A stretch of DNA of 64,000 bases from Eledone cirrhosa (lineage: Eukaryota; Mollusca; Cephalopoda; Octopoda; Eledonidae), in the NCBI GenBank assembly GCA_964016885.1, contig OZ024744.1, forward strand, positions 68,750,278 through 68,814,277, in the 5' to 3' direction. The notes below the pieces were generated by a model. It did no database searches and had not been told where the DNA came from. It saw only the letters and a program-made list of their open reading frames with translations. Numbering within the stretch: the first letter of the stretch is position 1; the number at the start of each line of letters is the position of its first letter. Shown one piece after another: positions 11,044-22,100 of the stretch. A program made the translations under genes and the position numbers.

Positions 11044-13030
11044 ATGGCTAATTCCCCTCTGCACGAAGCAGCTGAAAGCCTTCCTCACAAAATAACACCT
11101 CACACCGACACCACCATTGTAAATGTTACTACGTTTGCCAACACAAAAAAAAATATAAGCAGTAGCAATATTTTAAATTTGTCTCAGGCAGACATTCATT
11201 TCCCGCCATTACAAATGACTGCAGGTGTTAAACCCTCCACCACCACCACCACCGCGACAACCACGACCACCACCACCACCGCGACAACAGAAACAAAAGA
11301 AGAAAAAAATAAATTAACTCGTGACGTCGAAATGAAATCAAGCAAAATGGACTCTTCCCCACCAAAGACGACTGACGTCACCACCACCACAACTGAAAAT
11401 AAAATTAATATTAACGATAGCAACAACAACAACAATGACATTATAAAACCGACCCTCAGTTTCGCCATCGTAGCAAAACAATTCGAAGCGTTCACGGTAA
11501 CTCAAGAAGATTTAGAAAATGCCAAACAAATGGTAAAGAAAGATGGGTACAGGGTCAGCCTCACCCCCCCCACCTAATAAAATGGAGCATCGGCGCCTGT
11601 GCACCGTGTCATATAGAACAATAAATGTAAAATCGCGCCGAGTGGAACGGGCATCCGAGTCCCAAATCCAAAAAGCTTTGGGACATGTGTGGGCAAGAAA
11701 AACCCACATCAGACGTGGGCAAAAGTATGGAACCGTGGATGTGTTCTTTGAAACACCAGAAGAGGCTAGAGAACACTCCATGGCCCCATTAAAAAGTGAC
11801 GACCTCACACTCGTCCCAAGCTATTGTGGCCAGAGACTCGTAAAGATCAGGGTGACCCACGTTCCACCGGCCATCGAAATTCCCTGGCTAATAGCGGCTG
11901 TCCTCGCCGGCATCGAAGCCAACACGAAAATAATAGCAGTAGCAAAAGAAAAGCAGGAAAACTGGTCCGGATCTGGGATGGAGCTCCTGATCCAAGCGGA
12001 CCAAAAAAGCATTGAGGAGATCCCAGAGGTAATAGACCTCACTGACGGCAGCCACCTCACGGTAATTGTCGAGGGCAGAAGACCTAGGTGTGTCGTTTGT
12101 GGTGAAGGAACCCACCTAAGGGCTTTCTGCCCTCAGGCTAAAAGGTTGAGGCCACCTCTCCTACCCACCCCAGTGACACAACCATCAACACCACCAGTAG
12201 CAGAGATGGCAGCAAAAACTGTAGCAGCAACAACAGAAGCAACTATAACAGCAACAACCCCAGCAACAGTAGCAAAACCAACACCACTACCACCACCAGA
12301 AAAACCAACACCACCACCACCCAACGCTTCAGAACTAGCACCAGCGCCTACACCATCCACCACACCACAACCAAAACTAACGGCTGTGGAGGATTTTCCA
12401 CTCCCCGGCCTATCACAACTGGAGACAGATTGTGACGACGAGGAGTGGGAAACGATATCCGGAAAAAATAAAAGAAACCAAAAAAGAAAAAATTCTCTTC
12501 CTTCCCCCTCCAAAAACAAAATACAGAGGGAAACAAATAAACTAAGAAACAAAAAAGTTAGGACAGATATGCCACCATCCACACCAGCATCAACAACCCC
12601 ATCAACCCAAACACCAACACCATCACCATCATTAACTCCAACACCACCATCACCTACACCACAAAAGTCACCAAAATGCGAAACAGAAACAAACCCACAA
12701 CAAACGCAAACAAAACAAAACAACCAAAACGATACACACTACACAGCATTAAATTTGAACAACAAGCAATTATTGCACTACATCCAACACAACACCAGCA
12801 TCACAGAAAAAGACTACACAACAACCCCAACATTCACACCACCTCCACACATACAAATCACTCGCATCACACAGAAAACGTACATGACACTAAAACAAAA
12901 ATTCCCCAAAGACATCGGAGACTTCCGACAAGCACTCTCCAGGAGGATTTATAAGGACATCCTTCCTGAGGAGGCCACAAGCAGTGAAAAGGATGGAAAA
13001 ACCGTCCTTCCCCTACGAGAAGTAAGGTAA
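11044..13030 (+). pseudogene. LINE-A3 ORF1, RRM-like plus CCHC protein, one frameshift
   Basis: Two overlapping frames (11044-11577 and 11543-13030) together encode about 650 residues. N-terminal Thr/Asn/Lys-rich sequence leads to LSFAIVAKQFEAFTVTQ, an RRM-like block (SYRTINVKSRRVERASESQ, KYGTVDVFFETPEEAREHS), VTHVPP, the CX2CX4HX4C knuckle CVVCGEGTHLRAFC, and a long Pro/Thr tract of CCA/ACC codons. The charged C-terminal domain (LNLNNKQLLHYIQHN through FPKDIGDFRQALSRRIYKD) is conserved in A2 and, more distantly, A4. The frame changes at a run of eight C at 11564-11571; seven C would keep one frame. The lesion could be real slippage or a homopolymer consensus error. It is likely an RNA-binding nucleocapsid-like protein. 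Confidence 0.8.
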
Positions 13031-13078
13031 GTGGTCTTTCCCATCTTTTCCACTCCTTTTCAACATGACCTCACTCAG
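13027..13078 (+). other. Candidate 52-nt intron joining LINE-A3 ORF1 and ORF2 in frame
   Basis: The ORF1 stop codon TAA (13028-13030) lies inside a perfect donor AAG/GTAAGT. A pyrimidine-rich stretch follows. The acceptor CACTCAG ends at 13078, inside the first codons of ORF2. Joining 13026 to 13079 makes AGA (Arg) and enters the ORF2 frame at ATA GGC (Ile-Gly). It bypasses both the ORF1 stop and the ORF2 ATG. 52 nt is near the lower limit for metazoan introns. This is inference only. Confidence 0.35.
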
Positions 13079-16000
13079 AATAGGCAGCATAAATGCGCGT
13101 GGCTTGGGGTCGTCATGGAAGCAGGGCCACCTGCTCAACGACCTCAGGTCACTAAACATAGATGTAGTGGCCATCAGCGAGACCAGAATCTCCGAAGCAC
13201 AGGCTTTCGCACCGATCTTCGGCGGCTACGATGTGTACGCATCTCCCAGCCGTCCGGGATCGGGGGGAGGAGTTGCTGTGCTTTTTCGGAGAGGTTTGGA
13301 TCTTGCCATACGGGCCATCTTCTTGGACCCAGAAGGTAAGTTGGTGGTGCTGGACGTGACCAGCGGAGACGGGCAAGCTTTCAGGTTAGTGGCCGTCTAT
13401 GCCCCGACAGGAGCAGGGCGGCCTGATTTCTTCCGGCGTCTGGAGACCTTTCTTGGAACGTCCCGCTCTTTAGTGTTAGTGGGCGACTGGAACGGGATCT
13501 TAGATGCACGCTGGGATTGTGTGGGATTAGTGGATAGGGAAGGAGGGTGCAAGAGTCTCACCAACCTGCTCAGACGTTTTGAACTGTCTGACAGGTACCG
13601 AATGGATTTCCCGAATGTACCAATGTGGACTTGGACAAATCGCATAGGGTCATCCAGATCATATCTAGATAGAGTATTTTGTAGGGAAATAGATAGGTCT
13701 AGCATAGGCTGTCCACAATTCAAGATAGTCAGCTACACGGACCACAAATTCGTGACCTGTGTGCTTGACTTAGATAGGCTTCATAGACAAGGACCCGGCT
13801 ACTGGAAGCTAAACGCGTCCTTACCAGCGCGCAAGGCCTACAGAGACCGGATTAGCGAACTAGTTAAGCGGGCGTTGACGGGGGCCATCGTCAACAACAA
13901 ATGGTGGTTTGCTCTGAAAAGAGCAATTAGAATAGAGTCCATTAGGTTTAGTAAGACTTTAGCAATAGAGAAAAATAGAGCAGAGGGAGAATTAGTTAGA
14001 AAATTAGATGAGGCGCTTAGCAAAGGCATCGCGACCGACGTACTTGCGGCGAAATTGGCCCTTGACCAATTCTTCAATGCAAAGCACGAAGGCTGCGTTG
14101 TCAGAGCTAGGGTGCGTTTTCTCAGACACGAGAGGACGAAAGCCGTTCAATGGGCCCGAGTGGCGGAGGCGCGTCGTGGCAACAAAGCCACGATCCGGTC
14201 TTTGGTGGACCACGACGGGCGCATGCTACTCGATCCCGGGCAAATGTGTGAAGCTTTTCAGCGACACTTCGCTCAACTGTTCGGGGGCAGTGGCGGGCCA
14301 GATCGAGGGATAGACTTTAGTGTCTACCTCGACGGACTGCCGCGGCTTTCGGCCACTGAAGCGGAGTGTTGCGAAAAGCCGATAACAACCGCTGAAGTAC
14401 GGGATGCAATGACTAGTTGCACAAGGGGTAAATCGCCTGGTTTGGATGGTCTGCCCTATGAACTTTACGTACAAATGCCAAACTTGTTCGGAGGCCTCTT
14501 GGCGGACGTCTACTGCAACTGGCAACAGAACGGGAGAATTCCCAGCTCTGTGAGCCGAGGAGCGGTGGCGCTGCTGAGAAAGGATCCGAACAAGGGGGAT
14601 AACATAGATAATTTTAGGCCCATAACTCTGCTAAACACAGAGTTCAAGATTTTGGCCAAGGTGCTAGCAAAGAGGTTGGCGCTTGTCGTTGGTGGTCTGG
14701 TGGGAGAGGCACAGACATGCACCATTCCCGACAGATCCATCCACGACAACCTCCACCTCATGCGATACATCGTAGAGAGGGTAGCTAGGGAACCTGGCAC
14801 GGGTGGGTCTTTGATCAATTTAGATCAGTCGAAAGCCTTCGATAGGGTCGACCATCGTTACCTAACGGCAGTCCTGAGGGCGGCTGGCTTTGGGCCCGTC
14901 TTCAGAGGCTGGATCGCTGCCATGCACAGCGACATCTGCTCTGTAGTGAGAGTGAACGGTCACCTTTCGGAACCGTTCAACATCATGCGCTCGGTCCGCC
15001 AAGGATGTCCCCTCTCGTCCCTATTGTACGTATTGACTCTCGAGCCATTACTGCACAAACTGGAGACGTTGAGGGGGGTCCCGCGCGAACTAGGATGCGG
15101 AAGATCCGTGTCAGCATATACCGACGATGTCACCGTAGTGGTGTCGAACGCCAAACACATCGAGGCGATCTGTACTACACTAAGAGATTACGAAGCGGTG
15201 ACTGGAGCAATGATCAACCAGGAAAAGTCAGTGGGCCTGCAGCTCGGCACCTGGAGAGGCAGGTCCATGCCGTCCAACAGCGTCGTCGGGCGCTGGACGG
15301 ACGGACCGGTTAAATTGCTAGGGGTCTGGTTCGGTCCAGACCTCCAGACGGACAAAAACTGGGACGAGGTGACGAGCAGGGTGGCTTCTCTCACCCAGAA
15401 ATGGGCCGAGAGGAAGCTATCCCTGAAAGGTCGAGCGGAGGTGGCGAATGCGTACATCGCATCCGTCATCTACTACCGCCTGACCGTCGTACCTTGTCCT
15501 AAGCCCCGCCTGACTGCGCTGGAGCGTTTGCTCTTTCGCTTCTTGTGGAAGGGACGCGCTCCGATGGTCAGGCGGTCCATCTGCTGTCAACACCCGCTAC
15601 GTGGAGGGCTGGGCATGCCGTGGCTGATGATGCGCAGACATGCGCTCAGGCTACGACATCTCCACCTCTTCCTCGACGGTGATCAGGTGTGGTCGCCGTT
15701 TGCAAGACACGATTTTCCCCAGCTCTTCTCCTTGACGGAGCTGCAGTCCTGGGTCAAGCGAAGACCGAGAGGGAGCGCCTGGAGACTGGAATGTCTTCAG
15801 GCGCTCACAGCCCTCGACCAATCGGGCAATGTGATCGGTGGAAACTCCGCCTTGGCGTTCTATAGGGGATTAGTGGAGGGGAAGAGCGACGACGTACTTG
15901 GAGAAACTCTAGGCGTCGACGAAAATCAACTAGCCAATCTCTTCGGAAGGACTTTCGGGCCGGGGCCTATGGACAACTTCCAGAAATCCCTGGCCTGGCA

Positions 16001-16484
16001 GTGCTACCGAGGAGCTTTGCCAGTTCGGGATAAACTCTACAGGCATGGAGGTGCCGTCAGCCGGGCATGTCCGAGATGCGCGCAGGGCGACGAAACCGTC
16101 CTGTACGTACTCGTCCAGTGTCCGAGCATTGCTGACTTGTGGGTTTATGTCGAACACCTGCTGTCACGTGTAGGACGGATCCAGCTATCAGCTGAGTCCA
16201 TCGTGAGGATTGCCCCGCCCCCTTCCTTTAGCCTGGAAGGGCAGGCAGTTTTTATCTGTCTGGTGGCCATGGCGAAAGAGATAGTATCGTGGACACGTTT
16301 GAAAGGGCTGAAGACGAGCCCTTACCTCTTCGGTGATGCCCTGATTAACTTTTTCAAATTTCATTTGAAAAGGAAAATCAGGGTAGAGAGGGAAGTGCTC
16401 TCTTCCCAGCATTTTGTTGAAAGATGGGTGAGAGAAGCAAGTATGGCCCGAATGAATGGGCCTTCTCTGAGTATGTGTCTGTAA
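13065..16484 (+). CDS. LINE-A3 ORF2: APE endonuclease, reverse transcriptase (1139 aa)
   Basis: An uninterrupted 1139-residue ORF from ATG 13065. Residues about 1-230 form an APE-type endonuclease: INARGLG (10-16), ISETRIS (38-44), VYAPTGAG (about 108), LVGDWNG (about 137) and TDHK (about 226-229), with the catalytic His kept. RT spans about 440-740: KSPGLDGLPYELY, NFRPITLLN, LDQSKAFDRVDHRYL, VRQGCPLSSLLY and then YTDD at 15117-15128, where A4 has YADD. The Ala-to-Thr change next to the catalytic Asp pair is unusual. The C-terminal part has CPRCAQGDETVLYVLVQCP (knuckle-like) and FFKFHLKRKIRVERE. The protein should nick target DNA and prime reverse transcription there. Coding capacity looks recent. 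Confidence 0.9.
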   Translation: MTSLRIGSINARGLGSSWKQGHLLNDLRSLNIDVVAISETRISEAQAFAPIFGGYDVYASPSRPGSGGGVAVLFRRGLDLAIRAIFLDPEGKLVVLDVTSGDGQAFRLVAVYAPTGAGRPDFFRRLETFLGTSRSLVLVGDWNGILDARWDCVGLVDREGGCKSLTNLLRRFELSDRYRMDFPNVPMWTWTNRIGSSRSYLDRVFCREIDRSSIGCPQFKIVSYTDHKFVTCVLDLDRLHRQGPGYWKLNASLPARKAYRDRISELVKRALTGAIVNNKWWFALKRAIRIESIRFSKTLAIEKNRAEGELVRKLDEALSKGIATDVLAAKLALDQFFNAKHEGCVVRARVRFLRHERTKAVQWARVAEARRGNKATIRSLVDHDGRMLLDPGQMCEAFQRHFAQLFGGSGGPDRGIDFSVYLDGLPRLSATEAECCEKPITTAEVRDAMTSCTRGKSPGLDGLPYELYVQMPNLFGGLLADVYCNWQQNGRIPSSVSRGAVALLRKDPNKGDNIDNFRPITLLNTEFKILAKVLAKRLALVVGGLVGEAQTCTIPDRSIHDNLHLMRYIVERVAREPGTGGSLINLDQSKAFDRVDHRYLTAVLRAAGFGPVFRGWIAAMHSDICSVVRVNGHLSEPFNIMRSVRQGCPLSSLLYVLTLEPLLHKLETLRGVPRELGCGRSVSAYTDDVTVVVSNAKHIEAICTTLRDYEAVTGAMINQEKSVGLQLGTWRGRSMPSNSVVGRWTDGPVKLLGVWFGPDLQTDKNWDEVTSRVASLTQKWAERKLSLKGRAEVANAYIASVIYYRLTVVPCPKPRLTALERLLFRFLWKGRAPMVRRSICCQHPLRGGLGMPWLMMRRHALRLRHLHLFLDGDQVWSPFARHDFPQLFSLTELQSWVKRRPRGSAWRLECLQALTALDQSGNVIGGNSALAFYRGLVEGKSDDVLGETLGVDENQLANLFGRTFGPGPMDNFQKSLAWQCYRGALPVRDKLYRHGGAVSRACPRCAQGDETVLYVLVQCPSIADLWVYVEHLLSRVGRIQLSAESIVRIAPPPSFSLEGQAVFICLVAMAKEIVSWTRLKGLKTSPYLFGDALINFFKFHLKRKIRVEREVLSSQHFVERWVREASMARMNGPSLSMCL

Positions 16485-16726
16485 ATTAAAGGTGGAAAAC
16501 TGGGAGAGGGCACTTGCCCTGGTGGTCAGGGCCACTGTGTTCTTTTAATGGGCTTTCTCCACAAATGTCCCTTGGAAGTCTCCCCCCTATTGGGGAATTT
16601 TTCTTTGTTATTTTATTTCAACCTCTGTTTTTTTACACGCAGAAATGCCCATTTGTACCGTCCTGTATTGTCCTGTACTGTCCTTAATGTCTACTTTATG
16701 TGAACCCTTGTGGTCAATAAAGAAAA

Positions 16727-16727
<1 letters not shown>

Positions 16728-16757
<30 letters not shown>
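16728..16757. repeat. (ATT)n tract between LINE-A3 and LINE-A4
   Basis: Uninterrupted ATT triplets; tail of A3 and 5' flank of A4. Confidence 0.95.
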
Positions 16758-16972
16758 GAATGCCATGGTTGACGGAGGCTCGGCTCTGTAAGGTATAGTA
16801 ATTTTTAACCGTTAAAACAATTGTAAATTGTTTAAAACTTGAACCAAATTGTTGATAAAGACACCCTCCTCCTCGTGAGAGGGGTCTTTCTGTCCGTTAT
16901 TTGGCCCTTCGGGGTTAAATAATCAGTTATTGGGGTTTTGTACCCAAAATTTCATTTTAAACAAAAAACAAC

Positions 16973-19070
16973 ATGGCTACGAAAAAGAAATTTCATACGT
17001 CACTCCCACTCATTCCGTCTTCTTCTTCCTCAATCATCACTACAGCAGAGAGAAGATTGTCTCTCTCCCTCCCTTCTTTAAATGTGTCTCTCTCCCTCCC
17101 TTCTCTTTCGCAAGTGACGAAAGAAAAGAAAAGTCTCGTGCAAAGCGTGCAAGGTTTCTCCACGACGACGACGACAGCGACGAAACAGGTGTGCGGGAAA
17201 TACGAAAACCCAGTTCATTCGTCTGACGTCAGGAATAATAGCAGTAGCAGCCGTAATAACAACAGCAACAGTGACAATGAAAACAACAGTAGCAGCCGCA
17301 ACAGCATCACCAGCAGCATAAACAACAACAGCATTAGCAGCAGCAACACCAACAACAACCACAGCAACAGCGGCGGAGGCAGTAGTCGTAGTACCTGCAG
17401 CAACAACAAAAGTACCAGCAGCTCTGACGACAACAACAACAGCAGAGAAAAACCAATCTCATTTGCAGGTATTGCGAAAAACTTGGAAACAATCCTCATA
17501 ACAAATGAGGAATTAGAGGAAGCGAAGAAGATGGTGACAAAGAACGGACACCGAGCAATCTGCAAGGCAGCGAAAAATTTTTTCGAAACCCAAGAGCACT
17601 GTACGGTCACGTACCGTACAGTAAGTACAAAATCCCGTAGGGTGGAAAGAGCCACAGAGGCCCAAATACAAAAAGCCTTGGGGTCTGTGTGGCAGAGGAA
17701 AACGCACATCACCCGAGGCAAAAAATACGCCACCGTAGACGTACTTTTTGCCACACCCCAGGAGGCAAAGGCCCAATCAGTAGTGACCCTAAGGAGCGAG
17801 GAAATGGTGTTGGTGCCCTCCTACTGCGGGCAAAAAATTGTGAGGGTCAAACTGACCCACGTCCCCCCCCGGAATGACCCCTTCTTGGCTGGCCGCGTCT
17901 GTCCTCGTCGGAATCGAGGACAAAACAACTGTACTGCAAGTACAGAAAAAAGTAAGAGAAGATTGGGTCGGCTCCTCCATTGAGATGCTAATCCAAACCA
18001 ACCAGGAGTGCATCGAAGCTATCCCGGATGTGATAGACTTCGATAACGGCACTCAACTGCCCATAAGTGTTGAGGGCAAACGCCCGAAATGCTTTCGCTG
18101 TGGATCGAAGACTCACCTCAGGGCCTTCTGCAACGAGAAGACCCTGAGAAAGGAGAAAACCCCCCTCCTTCCGAATCCGGCTCCACGGCTACCAGCAACA
18201 GGACAAGCGGCAACCAGGAACGATAGGTCCGTGGCACCCATACCCACTCCACGGAAATCAAAGACAGCAGCAGCAGTGGAAATATTAACAACAACAACAG
18301 CAATACCAAATGCAGCTGCAACAGAGACTCCAGTGCAAACATCACCAACAACAACAAGTGAAAGAGTGGAGCTGGTACCCCTCCCCGACCTTACAGAATC
18401 AGACATGGAGTGTGAGGTGGGAGAGGGATGGCAAAAGGTCGCAAGAAGGCACAAACGCAGAAGCAGCGCATCGTCGCCTTTGAAAAGGGAGGAAAGAAAT
18501 GAGAAAAGGGTAAAGTCTACTGCAAAGAGACCCACAGCAGCAACACCACCAACACCATCACCACCCACACCAGCACCACCATCACCACCGGCGACAACCC
18601 CACCGCCAACAACACCTTCAACACCACCACCACAAGCACCAACATCGCAAACACAACAACAAAACACACACACCCAGCAACAACGACAAGAAAATAGTAG
18701 AACCACACCCCACCCCCAGAAAAACAAATGCACGGCAATAAATACACACAACAAGAAACTAATGACTTACATAATTGAACACACAGACATTTCACAACAG
18801 GACTACATAATACCAGCACCAATCAAAACGCCAACTAACATAAGACTGCTAAAAATAGCACAGAAACAATACACAAACATTAAAACGAAATTCCCCAACG
18901 CAGTTGGTGATTTCAGGGACCTAGGAGGAACCATCAATCGAAGAGTATACTCAGACATTCTCTTAGAAGAGCCGACGACCAGCCGAAGGGACGATTCAAC
19001 GGTCCCTTCACCAGACGATCAAGTGAAAAGGGATGTAAAAACCATCCCTCCTCTACCAAAAGTACGGTAA
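16973..19070 (+). pseudogene. LINE-A4 ORF1 (divergent RRM-like plus CCHC protein), one frameshift
   Basis: The first frame runs 16973-17870: Ser-rich N-terminus, Asn/Ser tracts from AAC/AGC codons, then ISFAGIAKNLETILITNEE and the RRM-like block (TYRTVSTKSRRVERATEAQIQKA, KYATVDVLFATPQEA). The second frame (17874-19070) continues with SWLAASVLVGIEDKTTVL, the CX2CX4HX4C knuckle CFRCGSKTHLRAFC, Pro/Thr/Gln tracts and a C-terminal block (INTHNKKLMTYIIEH, KFPNAVGDFRDLGGTINRRVYSD). The two frames meet at eight C at 17863-17870; seven would fuse them. The ATG at 16973 fits the ATG position in A3. Domain order equals A3 although sequence similarity is low, so function is presumably the same RNA binding. 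Confidence 0.8.
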
Positions 19071-19119
19071 GTGGTCTTTCCCATCTTTTCCACTCTATTT
19101 TAAACATGACCTCACTCAG
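19067..19119 (+). other. Candidate 53-nt intron joining LINE-A4 ORF1 and ORF2 in frame
   Basis: Donor ACG/GTAAGT at 19064-19072 overlaps the ORF1 stop TAA. A pyrimidine-rich tract and acceptor CACTCAG ending at 19119 follow. Joining CG to A gives CGA, again Arg, then ATA GGC of ORF2. It is one base longer than in A2/A3, yet it still lands in frame. Confidence 0.35.
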
Positions 19120-22100
19120 AATAGGCAGCATAAATGCGCGTGGCTTGGGGTCGTCATGGAAGCAGGGTCACCTGCTCAACGACCTCAGGTCACTAAACAT
19201 AGATGTAGTGGCCATCAGCGAGACCAGAATCTCCGAAGCACGGGCCTTCGCACCGATCTTCGGCGGCTACGATGTGTACGCATCTCCCAGCCGTCCTGGA
19301 TCGGGTGGAGGAGTTGCTGTGCTTTTTCGGAGAGGTTTGGATCTCGCCATACGGGCCATCTTCCTGGACCCAGAGGGTAAGCTGGTGGTGCTGGACGTGA
19401 CCAGCGGAGACGGGCAAGCTTTCAGGCTAGTGGCCGTCTATGCCCCGACAGGAGCAGGGCGGCCTGATTTCTTCCGGCGTCTGGAGACCTTTCTTGGAAC
19501 GTCCCGCTCTTTAGTGTTAGTGGGCGACTGGAACGGGATCTTAGATGCACGCTGGGACTGTGTGGGATTAGCGGATAGGGGTGGAGGGTGCAAGAGCCTC
19601 ACCAACCTGCTCAGGCGTTTTGAACTGTCTGACAGGTACCGATTGGATTTCCCGAATGTGCCAATGTGGACTTGGACAAACCGCATAGGGTCATCCAGAT
19701 CATATCTAGATAGAGTATTTTGTAGGGAAATAGATAGGTATAGCATAGGCTGTCCACAATTCAAGATAGTCAGTTACACGGAACACAAATTCGTGACCTG
19801 TGTGCTTGACTTAGATAGGCTTCATAGACGAGGACCCGGCTACTGGAAGCTAAACGCGTCCTTACCAGCGCGCAAGGCCTACAGAGACCGGATTAGCGAA
19901 CTAGTTAAGCGGGCGTTGACGGGGGCCATCGTCAACAACAAGTGGTGGTTTGCTCTGAAAAGAGCGATTAGAATAGAATCGATTAGGTTTAGTAAGGCTT
20001 TAGCAATAGAGAAAAATAGAGCAGAGGGAGAACTAGTTAAAAAATTAGACGAGGCGCTTAGCAAAGGCATTGCGACCGACGTGCTTGCGGCGAAATTGGC
20101 CCTTGACCAATTCTTCAATGCAAAGCACGAAGGCTGCGTTGTCAGAGCTAGGGTGCGTGCTCTCAGACACGAGGGGACGAAAGCCGTTCAATGGGCCCGA
20201 GTGGCGGAGGCGCGTCGTGGCAACGAAGCCACGATCCGGTCTTTGGTGGACCACGACGGGCGCATGCTACTCGATCCCGGGCAAATGTGTGAAGCTTTTC
20301 AGCGACACTTCGCTCAGCTGTTCGGGGGCAGCGGTGGGCCGGGTAGAGGGATGGACTTTAGTGTCTACCTCGACGGACTGCCGCGGCTCTCGGCCACTGA
20401 GGCGAAGTGTTGCGAAAAGCCGATAACAGCCGCTGAAGTAAGGGAGGCAATGACTGGCTGCACAAGGGGTAAATCGCCTGGTTTGGATGGTCTGCCCTAT
20501 GAACTTTACGTACAGATGCCAGACTTGTTCGGAGGCCTCTTGGCGGACGTCTACTGCAACTGGCAACAGAACGGGAGAATTCCCAGTTCTGTGAGCCGAG
20601 GAGCGGTGGCACTGCTGAGAAAGGATCCGAACAAGGGGGATAACATAGAAAATTTCCGGCCCATAACTCTGCTAAACACAGAGTTTAAGATTTTGGCCAA
20701 GGTGCTAGCAAAGAGGTTGGCGCTTGTCGTTGGTGGTCTGGTGGGAGAGGCGCAGACATGCGCCATTCCCGACAGATCCATCCACGACAACCTCCACCTC
20801 ATGCGATACATCGTAGAGAGGGTAGCTAGGGAACCTGGCACGGGTGGGTCCTTGATCAATTTAGATCAGTCGAAAGCTTTCGATAGGGTCGACCATCGTT
20901 ACCTAGCGGCAGTCCTGAGGGCGGCTGGCTTTGGGCCCGTCTTCAGAGGCTGGATCGCTGCCATGCACAGCGACATCTGCTCTGTGGTGAGAGTGAACGG
21001 TCACCTGTCGGAACCGTTCAACATCATGCGCTCGGTCCGCCAAGGATGTCCCCTCTCGTCCCTCTTGTACGTATTGACTCTCGAGCCATTACTGCACGAA
21101 CTGGAGACGTTGAGGGGAGTCCCGCGCGAACTAGGATGCGGAAGATCCGTGTCAGCATATGCGGACGATGTCACCGTAGTGGTGTCGAACGCCAAACACA
21201 TCGAGGCGATCGGCACTACACTAAGAGAATACGAAGCGGTGACAGGAGCAATGATCAACCAGGAAAAGTCAGTGGGCCTGCAGCTCGGCACCTGGAGAGG
21301 CAGGTCCATGCCGTCCAACAGCGTCGTCGGGCGCTGGACGGACGGACCGGTTAAATTGCTAGGGGTCTGGTTCGGTCCGGACCTCCAGACGGACAAAAAC
21401 TGGGACGAGGTGACGAGCAGGGTGGCTTCTCTCACCCAGAAATGGGCGGAGAGGAAGCTATCCCTGAAAGGTCGAGCGGAGGTGGCTAACGCGTACATCG
21501 CGTCTGTCATCTGCTACCGCCTAACCGTCGTACCTTGTCCTAAGCCTCGCCTGACTGCGCTGGAGCGTTTGCTCTTTCGCTTTTTGTGGAAGGGACGTGC
21601 TCCGATGGTCAGGCGGTCCATCTGTTGTCAACACCCGCTACGTGGAGGGCTGGGCATGCCGTGGCTGATGATGCGCAGGCACGCGCTCAGGCTACGACAT
21701 CTCCACCTCTTCCTCGACGGTGATCAGGTGTGGTCGCCGTTTGCTAGACGCGTTTTTCCCCAGCTCGTTTCCTTGACGGAGCTGCAGTCCTGGGTCAAGC
21801 GAAGACCGAGAGGGAGCGCCTGGAGACTGGAATGTCTTCAGGCGCTCACAGCCCTCGACCAATCGGGCAATGTGATCGGTGGAAACTCCACCTCGGCGTT
21901 CTATAGAGGATTAGTGGAGGGGAAGAGCGACGACGTACTTGGGGAAACTCTAGGCGTCGACGAAAATCAACTAGCCAATCTCTTCGGAAGAACTTTCGGG
22001 CCAGGGCCTATGGACAACTTCCAGAAATCTCTGGCCTGGCAGTGCTACCGAGGAGCCTTGCCAGTTCGGGATAAACTCTACAGGCATGGAGGTGCCGTCA

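Larger units (their letters stand above)
10835..16727 (+). mobile_element. LINE-A3: near-complete Tx1/L1-like LINE
   Basis: About 5.9 kb: 5'UTR (10835-11043), ORF1, a 34-nt spacer, ORF2, a 3'UTR of about 240 bases with AATAAA at 16716-16721, and an (ATT)n tail. The ORF2 architecture (APE endonuclease, RT, C-terminal knuckle) with a CCHC-bearing ORF1 fits the Tx1 branch of the L1 group. Members of that branch are known to use RNA genes and microsatellites as fixed targets. Clade assignment is from motif memory, not from a tree. The element is close to autonomous apart from an ORF1 frameshift and a Thr in the RT active box. Confidence 0.85.
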
